Positions 27,752 to 33,926 of a stretch of 33,926 nt of DNA are shown piece by piece. A program made the translations under genes and the position numbers. The stretch is from NCBI GenBank assembly GCA_016868105.1, contig VGIA01000018.1, forward strand, positions 1-33,926, written 5' to 3'. The notes below the pieces were generated by a model. That model searched no databases. It saw only the letters and a program-made list of their open reading frames with translations, and was not told the origin of the DNA. The DNA comes from Betaproteobacteria bacterium (GTDB taxonomy: Bacteria; Pseudomonadota; Gammaproteobacteria; Burkholderiales; SG8-39). Positions within the stretch are counted from its first letter, which is position 1, and the number at the start of each line of letters is the position of its first letter.

Positions 27752-28936
27752 ATGTTCCGACCCCGTTTTTCCAGACGCGCCGTTCTCGGCGTTCTCGCCG
27801 CCGCCGTGCTCGCGCCCGCCTTCGCCCAGGACGCCCCGGTCCGCATCGGCTACGCCATCGCGCGCACCGGCCCCTGGTCGGCGGGCGCCCAGGTGACGCA
27901 GGAACCTAACTACATCATGTGGGCCGAGCAGGTAAACGCGCGCGGCGGCCTGGACCTGAAGGGCAAGAAGCGCAAGGTCGAATTGATCGGGCTGGACGAC
28001 CGCAGCGAGATGGAGACGGTGGTACGGTCCTACGAAAAACTCATGGGCAGCGACAAGGTCGACCTGATCCTGCCCCCCTGGGGCACCGGCGCCAACTTCG
28101 CGGTGATGCCGCTGGCGCAGAAATACGGCTACCCGATGCTGTCGCCCACCGCGACCGGGCGCAAGCTTCTAGGCATGAAGAACCCGTACTTCTTCGCCTT
28201 GCTGCAGCAACCCGACCGGATGATGGACGCGCTGGCAGAGTTCCTCGCCGCGCGCGGCGCGAAGACCGCGGCGGTGATCTACGTCGACGAGCTGTTCGGC
28301 CTGGAGCAGTTCGCCGGGCTGGAGGCCTCGCTCAAGCAGAAGAACATCCAGATCGTGGAGAAGAAGAGCTACCCGATCGGCGTCAAGGACCTGCAGCCGG
28401 TGCTGAACGACATCAAGTCGAAGAACCCGGATGCGTTCATCGCGCTCAGCTACCCGCCCGACACCTTCCTCATCACCGGCCAGTCCAGGGCGATCGGCTT
28501 CAACCCGAAGCTGTTCTACACCGCGGTAGGCACCGCCTTCCCGGTCTATCGCGACAAGTTCGGCCCGGTGGCCGAGGGCGTGATGGGGCTGGGCACCTGG
28601 AACCCGAAGACCAGCGCCGCAACCAAGGCCTATTTCGACGCGCACGTGGCGCGGTGGAAGAAGGAGCCTGACCGCTGGGCGAGCGCCCACGCCTGGGCCG
28701 GCTTGCAGATCCTGGAGCAGGCGGTGGCCAAGGCGGGCCTGGACCGCAAGGCGCTGCGCGACGCCATCGCGAGCTCGGAGTTCGACACCATCATCGGCAA
28801 GATCCGCTTCCGCAACGGCGAGAACGTCTCCACTCCGGGCAGCGTGAGCCAGTGGCATAGCGGCGAGTTCGAGGTAGTCTGGCCGCCGCAGAAGGCGACC
28901 GGCCCGGCGTACTACCCCAAGCCGGCCTGGATGTAG
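27752..28936 (+). CDS. livK: HAAT ABC transporter substrate-binding protein, LivK family, copy 2
   Basis: Periplasmic receptor of 394 residues, starting ATG 27752 with AGGAG 6 nt upstream. The signal peptide MFRPRFSRRAVLGVLAAAVL-APAFA contains SRRAVL, close to a twin-arginine motif, with cleavage expected after Ala25. The mature protein reads VRIGYAIARTGPWSAGAQVTQE, then GLDDRSEMETVVRSYEKLMGSDKVDLILPPWGTGANFAVMPLAQKYGYPML and LSYPPDTFLITGQSRAIGF. It is clearly divergent from copy 1, which suggests a different ligand. It is the first gene of the second transporter unit and is followed by a very stable hairpin. Confidence 0.93.
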   Translation: MFRPRFSRRAVLGVLAAAVLAPAFAQDAPVRIGYAIARTGPWSAGAQVTQEPNYIMWAEQVNARGGLDLKGKKRKVELIGLDDRSEMETVVRSYEKLMGSDKVDLILPPWGTGANFAVMPLAQKYGYPMLSPTATGRKLLGMKNPYFFALLQQPDRMMDALAEFLAARGAKTAAVIYVDELFGLEQFAGLEASLKQKNIQIVEKKSYPIGVKDLQPVLNDIKSKNPDAFIALSYPPDTFLITGQSRAIGFNPKLFYTAVGTAFPVYRDKFGPVAEGVMGLGTWNPKTSAATKAYFDAHVARWKKEPDRWASAHAWAGLQILEQAVAKAGLDRKALRDAIASSEFDTIIGKIRFRNGENVSTPGSVSQWHSGEFEVVWPPQKATGPAYYPKPAWM

Positions 28937-28951
28937 CCCGGAACCGCCCCG

Positions 28952-28978
28952 GGGCCCCGCGGCGCACCCGCGGGGCCC
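28952..28978 (+). terminator. Strong intercistronic hairpin between livK and livH (copy 2)
   Basis: Perfect 11-bp stem: GGGCCCCGCGG (28952-28962), loop CGCAC, CCGCGGGGCCC (28968-28978). It lies 15 nt after the livK stop and 25 nt before livH. No T-tract follows, so it is more likely a partial attenuator or RNA-stabilising structure than a full terminator. That would leave the binding protein more abundant than the membrane subunits, as in many binding-protein operons. Confidence 0.65.
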
Positions 28979-29003
28979 TGTCGTACCCGCCGCCCGCTTT
29001 GCC

Positions 29004-29873
29004 ATGGCCTTTTGGTTCGAACTCGTCGCCACCGGCCTGATCACCGGCGGCATCTACGCGCTGGTCGCGCTGGGCCTCAACCTGCAGTACGGGCTGATGC
29101 GGATCATGAACATCTCGCACGGCGAGTTCCTCATGCTGGGCGCCTACCTGACCTGGCTCGGGCACACGGTGCTGCAGGTGAACCCGATCGTGTTCCTGCC
29201 GGTGGTGGCGCTGGCGCTGTTCACGCTCGGCGTGGCGGTGTACTGGCTGTGCTTCCGCCGCATCATCCGCACCGCGCCGGCGGTGGAGATGATCGAGGCG
29301 AGGAGCCTGCTGGTGGGCTTTGGCCTCATGTTCCTGTTGCAGAACGCCGCCTACCTCGCCTGGGGCGCGGACCTGCGCGGCTACTCCTTCCTCGCCGAGG
29401 CCGTGGACGTGGGCGGGGCGCGCTTCCAGGCCAACCGCCTGGTGGTGTTCGCCTTCGCGGTGGGCGCGAGCCTCGCACTCCTCGCCGTGCTGCGCTGGAC
29501 GCTGATCGGCAAGGCGGTGCGCGCGATGATGCAGTCGCCCACCGGCGCGCAGCTGGTGGGGATCGACACCCGCTACCTGCACCCGGTGGTATTCGGCCTG
29601 GGTCTGGCGATGGCCGGCGTGGCCGGGGCGCTGCTGTCCATGGTGTACGAAATCTCCCCCGGCATGGGCGAGCCCTACACGGTCACCGCGCTGATCGTGA
29701 TCGTGCTGGGCGGACTGGGCAGCGCGCTGGGATCGCTGCTGGGAGGGTTCCTGCTGGGCCTGGTGGAGACGTTCGGCATGCACTACACCAGCCCGTCGCT
29801 GAAGATGCTCCTGTCCTATGCCGTGCTGATCGGCGTGCTGCTGGCCCGCCCCAAGGGGCTGTTCGCGCGATGA
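29004..29873 (+). CDS. livH: HAAT ABC transporter permease, LivH family, copy 2
   Basis: Inner-membrane permease of 289 residues, the usual LivH length. Motifs are LVATGLITGGIYALVALGLNLQYGLMRIMNISHGEFLMLGAYLTW at the N-terminus and the loop VRAMMQSPTGAQLVGIDTRYL. SPGMGEPYTVTALIVIVLGGLGSALGSLLGGFLLG and ARPKGLFAR lie near the end. The TGA overlaps the livM ATG (ATGA). The relaxed 67-bp gap to livK is filled by the hairpin. Confidence 0.94.
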   Translation: MAFWFELVATGLITGGIYALVALGLNLQYGLMRIMNISHGEFLMLGAYLTWLGHTVLQVNPIVFLPVVALALFTLGVAVYWLCFRRIIRTAPAVEMIEARSLLVGFGLMFLLQNAAYLAWGADLRGYSFLAEAVDVGGARFQANRLVVFAFAVGASLALLAVLRWTLIGKAVRAMMQSPTGAQLVGIDTRYLHPVVFGLGLAMAGVAGALLSMVYEISPGMGEPYTVTALIVIVLGGLGSALGSLLGGFLLGLVETFGMHYTSPSLKMLLSYAVLIGVLLARPKGLFAR

Positions 29874-30796
29874 GACGGTTCACGCTGCGCGACTCGATTG
29901 CCGCGACGGTCCTCGCCGCGCTGGCGCTCGCGGCGATGCCCTGGCTGATGTCGGACTTCGCCCTCGCGCTGACGCTCACCTGCCTGATGTACGCCGGGCT
30001 GGCGGTGAGCTGGGCGATGTTCTGCGGCGCCACCAACTGCTTGTCGCTTGCGACCGCGGCATTCTTCGGCATGGGCGCCTACGTGACCGCGTGGGGGATC
30101 GGGACGCTGGCCTATGGCCTGGGCGTGCTGCTGGGCGGCCTGGCGGCGGCAGCGTTCGCGGCGCTGGTGGGCGCAGCGGTGCTGCACCTGCGCGGCGCGT
30201 ACTTCGCGGTGATCACCTTCGGCCTGGGCGAGCTGGTGCGCCATGCCATCACCTACTACGAGAAGGCCTACGCGGGCACCGTCGGGCGCGTGATCTCCGA
30301 GCCCCCGGAGACGGTCACCATCTACCACGTGGTGCTGCTGGTGTCTGCGCTCGCGGTGGTCACGGCGCTCGTCGTGCGCGCGAGTCGCCTCGGCCTCGCC
30401 CTGCGCGGCATCGGCTCGGACGAGGAGCGTGCCCGCACCCTGGGCGTGGAGACGCGGCGCGCCAAGATCCTGGCGTTCTCGCTGTCGGCGTTCTTCCCCG
30501 GCGCGCTCGGCGCCGCGATGGCGGTGCGCTGGACTTACATCGACCCGCTTTCGGTGTTCAACCCATTCATCGGCTTCCAGACGGTGCTGATCGCGATGGT
30601 TGGCGGTGCGCATACCATCCTCGGGCCGATCGCCTCGTCGGTGCTGTTCAGCGTCCTCACCGAATACCTGCGGCTGCAGTTCCCGTACCTGTTTCTCGTG
30701 ATCCTGGGGCTCTTGCTCATCCTGCTCGTGCTGTACCTGCCCGGCGGGTTGGCCTCCCTGCTGGAACGCTGGCGCTGGGGGAAGAGCCGTGCGTGA
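29870..30796 (+). CDS. livM: HAAT ABC transporter permease, LivM family, copy 2
   Basis: A 308-residue permease starting at the ATGA overlap. Features are the LTCLMYAGLAVSWAMFCGATNCLSLATAAFFGMGAYV helices, HLRGAYFAVITFGLGELVRH, LRGIGSDEERARTLGVETRRAKILAF (the cytoplasmic coupling loop) and AMVGGAHTILGPIASSVLFSVLTEYLR. Unlike copy 1 it has no polar N-terminal extension. It overlaps the GTG of livG by 8 bp. Confidence 0.93.
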   Translation: MRRFTLRDSIAATVLAALALAAMPWLMSDFALALTLTCLMYAGLAVSWAMFCGATNCLSLATAAFFGMGAYVTAWGIGTLAYGLGVLLGGLAAAAFAALVGAAVLHLRGAYFAVITFGLGELVRHAITYYEKAYAGTVGRVISEPPETVTIYHVVLLVSALAVVTALVVRASRLGLALRGIGSDEERARTLGVETRRAKILAFSLSAFFPGALGAAMAVRWTYIDPLSVFNPFIGFQTVLIAMVGGAHTILGPIASSVLFSVLTEYLRLQFPYLFLVILGLLLILLVLYLPGGLASLLERWRWGKSRA

Positions 30797-31556
30797 ACCG
30801 CTGCTTGCCGCACAGGGCGTGAGTGTGCGCTTCGGCGGCCTGGTGGCCGTGGACGCGGTGGACCTCGCGGTCCACGCCGGCGAGCTGGTCGGCGTCATCG
30901 GGCCCAATGGCGCGGGCAAGACCACGTTCTTCCATGCGCTGTCGGGGGTGCTCGTCCCCACCTCGGGCTGCATCGTGATCGTCGGCGACGACCTGACGGG
31001 CGAGGGCGCCCATGCCTTTGCGCGCCACGGCATCGCCCGCACTTTCCAGACCCCGCGTGTGTTCAAGGAGATGCCGGCGATCGACAATGTCCGCTTCGGC
31101 CTGGAATTTGCCGGCCGCACGCGCAGCCATGCGCATGACGCGTTCGACGAGCCTGGCACGATCCTGGAGTTCCTCGGCCTCGCCGACGTGGCTGCGGTCC
31201 CGGCCGGCGGCCTCACGCCCTCGAAGCAGCGCCTGCTCGAGATCGGCATGGCGCTCGGCGCGCGGCCGCGCGTGCTGCTGCTCGACGAGGTCGCCGCGGG
31301 CCTCACCCACGCCGAGGTCGAGCTCACGGCGCAACTCATCCGGCGCGTGCGCGACGAGCTGGGCCTGGCCGTGATCTGGATCGAGCACGCAGTGCGCGTG
31401 CTGATGGACTATGTCGAGCGTGTCGCGGTGCTGCACCAGGGTCGCAAGATCGCCGACGGCGACCCGCGCGCGGTGGCCAAGGACGCCGGCGTGATCGAGG
31501 CCTACCTGGGCGAGCAAGGCGAACCGGTAACCGAACCCGGGCGCAAGGCGGCATGA
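30789..31556 (+). CDS. livG: HAAT ABC transporter ATPase, LivG family, copy 2 (atypical signature motif)
   Basis: A 255-residue ATPase with a GTG start overlapping livM. Walker A GPNGAGKTT (38-46) and the H-loop His200 (WIEHAVR) are normal. The signature reads LTPSKQ (142-147) in place of LSxGxQ, so both the Ser and the Gly positions of LSGGQ are changed. Walker B is VLLLDEV (162-168) with Val for the usual Pro. The catalytic Glu is kept. This suggests an asymmetric transporter in which one composite ATP site is weakened, relying on the LivF partner (inference). ATGA overlap with the next gene. Confidence 0.91.
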   Translation: MREPLLAAQGVSVRFGGLVAVDAVDLAVHAGELVGVIGPNGAGKTTFFHALSGVLVPTSGCIVIVGDDLTGEGAHAFARHGIARTFQTPRVFKEMPAIDNVRFGLEFAGRTRSHAHDAFDEPGTILEFLGLADVAAVPAGGLTPSKQRLLEIGMALGARPRVLLLDEVAAGLTHAEVELTAQLIRRVRDELGLAVIWIEHAVRVLMDYVERVAVLHQGRKIADGDPRAVAKDAGVIEAYLGEQGEPVTEPGRKAA

Positions 31557-33775
31557 GCGGCCTGTCCATCAGGGGCCTGAGCGCCGGCTACGGCCCGATC
31601 CGCGTGCTGCAGAACGTGGACCTGGAGGCGCCAGAGGGCGAGATCACCGTGGTGGTGGGCCCCAACGGCGCGGGGAAGACCACGCTGCTGAAGGCGGTGT
31701 CCGGCCTGATTCCGCGCGAGGGCGCGGTGCTGCTCGACGGCGAGCCGCTGCCGCCGGAGCCCTCGTCCATCGTCTCGCGCGGTCTGGCGCAGGTGGCCGA
31801 GGGGCGGCAACTGTTCCCGCAGATGTCGGTGCGCGAGAACCTGGAGCTGGGCGCGTACCTCCTGCCGCGCGGCGAGCGCGAGGCGCGCCTGCAGCGCATC
31901 TACGAATTCTTCCCCAAGCTCGCGCAGCGGCGCGAGCAGCTGGCCGGGACCATGTCCGGCGGCGAGCAGCAGATGCTGGCGGTGGGGCGCGCCCTGATGG
32001 GCAAGCCCAGGCTCCTGATGCTGGACGAGCCCTCGCTCGGCCTCGCGCCCAAGATGATCGACGAGCTGCTGGGGATCGTGCGCCGCATCAGGGACGAAGG
32101 CGTCACCATCCTGCTGGTGGAGCAGAACGTCGCCAAGGCGATGGCGATCGCCGAAGGCGCCTACGTGATCGAACGCGGCGTGGTGGTGATGAAAGGCCAG
32201 GCGGGCAAGCTCCTCAAGTCGGAGCGCCTGCGCGCGGCTTACCTGGGCGCCGACACCAAACCCGGAACACTGACCTGGAAAGGAGGCTTGTTCATGGCCG
32301 AGAAGCAGACCACCGCGGTGACCATCGCCGCCGAGAACGCCTGGAGGGGCAAGGTTTTCACCGGACGCTGGCAGCTCGCCAAGGGCGGCACGCGCGAGGT
32401 GCGCGAACCGGCCACCGGCAACGTGCTGACCGAAGTCGGGTTCGCGGATGCCGAGGACGTGCGCGAGGCGGCGCAGGCCGCCGCCGCCGCTCAGGTGGAG
32501 TGGGCCAACACGCCTGCGGACCAGCGCGGGGCGGTGCTGCGCCGCGCGGCACAGTTGCTGGAAGCGCACGCCGAATCCATGCGCGGGTGGATCGTGCGCG
32601 AGACCGGATCGATCCCGCCCAAGGCGGATTTCGAGCTGCACATGGTCACCGGCATCCTGCTGGAGGCGGCGGCGATCGCGACGCAGCCCCCGGGCATGAT
32701 GCTGCCCTCGGGCCCCAAGCGCATGAGCTTCGCGCGCCGGGTGCCGCACGGCGTAGTGGGCGTGATCTCGCCCTTCAATGCGCCGCTGATCCTCTCGGCA
32801 CGCGCGGTGGCGCCGGCGCTGGCCCTGGGCAACGCCGTGGTGCTCAAGCCCGACCCGAGCACGCCGGTCACCGGCGGCTTCATGCTGGCGCGCCTGTTCG
32901 AGGCCGCGGGCCTGCCCGCCGGGCTGCTGCACGTGCTGCCGGGCGACGCAAAGGTGGGCGAGGCGATGATCACCGACCCGGCGATCGCGATGATCTCGTT
33001 CACCGGATCCACGGCCGCCGGCAAGCGCGTGGGCGAGCTGGCCAGCCGGCACCTGAAGCGCGTGACGCTGGAACTCGGCGGCAAGAACTCGACCATCGTG
33101 CTGGACGATGCGGACCTGGACGTGGCCGCCTCCAGTGCCGCCTGGGGCGCATACTTGCACCAGGGCCAGATCTGCATGGCCACCGGCACGGTGCTGGCGC
33201 AGCGAAGCATTGCGCGCGAGCTTACCGAGCGCCTGGTGGCGAAGGCGAAGCACCTGCCGGTGGGCGACCCGAGCGCCGGGCCCTGCGCGCTGGGCCCGAT
33301 CATCAACGCCCGGCAGATCGAGCGCATCGACGGCATCGTGAAGGACGCAGTGGCCAAGGGCGCCGTGCTACGCGCCGGGGGCACCTACGACAAGCTGTTC
33401 TACAGTCCGACGGTGCTGGAGGGCGTGCGGCCCGACATGCGCGTGTACACCGAGGAGGTGTTCGGACCGGTGCTTACGGTGCTGACTTTCGACACCGACG
33501 AGGAGGCAATCGCGATGAGCAACGCCACCGAGTACGGTCTGTCGACTGGCGTGATCACGCAGTCGGTGGAGCGCGCGATGGCGTTCACCGCGAAGCTGCG
33601 CAGCGGCATCATCCATGTCAACGACCAGACGGTGGCGGACGAGCCCTGGGTGCCGTTCGGCGGCCGGGGTGCCTCCGGCAACGGCGGGCGCCATGGCGGC
33701 GTCGCCAACTGGGAGGAGTTCACCCAGTGGCAGTGGGTGACGATCCAGGACAAGGCGACGCCCTATCCGTTCTAG
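31553..33775 (+). CDS. LivF-type ABC ATPase fused in frame to a benzaldehyde-dehydrogenase-like aldehyde dehydrogenase
   Basis: The open frame encodes 740 residues. Residues 1-about 233 are a complete LivF: Walker A GPNGAGKTT (36-44), MSGGEQQ (134-140), LLMLDEP (154-160) and LLVEQN. Residues 248-740 are a complete NAD(P)-dependent aldehyde dehydrogenase: SPFNAPLILSARAVAPALALGNAVVLKPDPSTP, FTGSTAAGK (483-491), general base Glu507 in LELGGKN, nucleophile Cys541 in HQGQICMATG and EEVFGPVL. HQGQICMATG and the flanking blocks resemble benzaldehyde/vanillin dehydrogenases. Only about 14 residues join the domains. AAAGGAGG at 32279-32286 stands 7 nt before an in-frame ATG at 32294 (Met248), so the ALDH is probably also, or only, made separately. 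Confidence 0.88.
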   Translation: MSGLSIRGLSAGYGPIRVLQNVDLEAPEGEITVVVGPNGAGKTTLLKAVSGLIPREGAVLLDGEPLPPEPSSIVSRGLAQVAEGRQLFPQMSVRENLELGAYLLPRGEREARLQRIYEFFPKLAQRREQLAGTMSGGEQQMLAVGRALMGKPRLLMLDEPSLGLAPKMIDELLGIVRRIRDEGVTILLVEQNVAKAMAIAEGAYVIERGVVVMKGQAGKLLKSERLRAAYLGADTKPGTLTWKGGLFMAEKQTTAVTIAAENAWRGKVFTGRWQLAKGGTREVREPATGNVLTEVGFADAEDVREAAQAAAAAQVEWANTPADQRGAVLRRAAQLLEAHAESMRGWIVRETGSIPPKADFELHMVTGILLEAAAIATQPPGMMLPSGPKRMSFARRVPHGVVGVISPFNAPLILSARAVAPALALGNAVVLKPDPSTPVTGGFMLARLFEAAGLPAGLLHVLPGDAKVGEAMITDPAIAMISFTGSTAAGKRVGELASRHLKRVTLELGGKNSTIVLDDADLDVAASSAAWGAYLHQGQICMATGTVLAQRSIARELTERLVAKAKHLPVGDPSAGPCALGPIINARQIERIDGIVKDAVAKGAVLRAGGTYDKLFYSPTVLEGVRPDMRVYTEEVFGPVLTVLTFDTDEEAIAMSNATEYGLSTGVITQSVERAMAFTAKLRSGIIHVNDQTVADEPWVPFGGRGASGNGGRHGGVANWEEFTQWQWVTIQDKATPYPF
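32279..32286 (+). promoter_or_regulatory. Internal ribosome binding site for the aldehyde dehydrogenase
   Basis: AAAGGAGG lies 7 nt before ATG 32294, inside the LivF-ALDH open frame. It is among the best Shine-Dalgarno sequences in the window, which strongly suggests initiation of a 493-residue ALDH here regardless of whether the upstream LivF reads through. Confidence 0.6.
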
Positions 33776-33926
33776 CCGGGTTTCGAGCCCGCGGGACGAA
33801 CCCAGGTCTCCGACCACGCCAGGCAGGCGCTGGAGGACTCGCGCTCGCCGCGCTTCTCCGGCCAGGGCTTGCCGCCCGCCACAAGGTTGTTGAACGCCAC
33901 CTGCGCCCAGCGCGCGGGGAAGAAGG
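33772..33926 (-). CDS. C-terminal fragment of an unidentified protein (rest outside window)
   Basis: The reverse strand is open from the window end to a TAG at 33774-33772 and encodes 50 residues, including RWAQVAFNNLVAGGKPWP and SACLAWSETWVRP. Composition and codon use look like genuine coding sequence. The stop overlaps the ALDH stop by two bases in convergent orientation. I do not recognise the family from this fragment. Confidence 0.6.
   Translation of the reverse strand, partial: FFPARWAQVAFNNLVAGGKPWPEKRGERESSSACLAWSETWVRPAGSKPG

Noticed and set aside
27122-28936. Single 604-residue cupin-LivK fusion protein
   Set aside because: It would bury a signal peptide internally and cross a promoter-like region. 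A one-base homopolymer difference restores a normal cupin stop.

Overview
This window is GC-rich and densely packed with genes. It looks like a betaproteobacterium, most plausibly Burkholderiales from soil or sediment. The reasons are inference: a Bug/TctC-type periplasmic binding protein, two Liv-type (HAAT) ABC importers, a BenE transporter, a lysine/proline-rich protein tail of a kind common in that group, and frequent GTG/TTG starts. No rRNA, tRNA, CRISPR array, IS element or integrase was seen.

Layout. 1-1214 (-) is the 5' four-fifths of glycerol kinase. Divergent from it, 1290-4673 (+) holds sucC, sucD and a BenE-type transporter. 4676-7498 (-) is a single ACP-FAAL-PlsC lipid protein. 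7538-8500 (+) is a Bug-type binding protein, convergent with an N-acyl-D-amino-acid deacylase-like amidohydrolase (8523-10199, -). A short cyclic-nucleotide-domain remnant follows (10252-10533, +), then the kinase/decarboxylase pair otnK-otnC (10575-12454, +), an aldo/keto reductase and a TetR regulator (12548-14179, -).

14312-33775 (+) is the accessory heart of the window: about 19.5 kb of co-directional genes with overlaps or very short gaps. It reads as two transcription units. Unit A (about 14312-27620) encodes an alpha/beta hydrolase, an amidohydrolase, LivH, LivM, LivK, LivG, a LivF fused to a Tm-1-like (UPF0261) domain, a TIM-barrel PEP-hydrolase-family protein, a flotillin-like SPFH protein, an SRPBCC protein, an SRPBCC-quinone oxidoreductase fusion and a cupin. 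A promoter with a palindromic operator lies between it and the divergent tetR. Unit B (about 27752-33775) has its own recognisable promoter and encodes a second LivK-H-M-G set and a LivF fused in frame to a benzaldehyde-dehydrogenase-like ALDH. The last 155 bases hold the C-terminus of a convergent gene.

How it may work together (inference): TetR senses a ligand, probably hydrophobic or aromatic. Two ABC importers bring in related substrates. Hydrolases, the oxidoreductase, the ALDH and small ligand-binding proteins process them, and the flotillin may organise the membrane. The most unusual features are that both LivF ATPases carry a C-terminal enzyme domain, and that the two halves of the plant Tm-1 protein architecture lie side by side in a transporter operon with a flotillin. 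I do not recognise this assembly as a described system, and its substrate cannot be read from the sequence.
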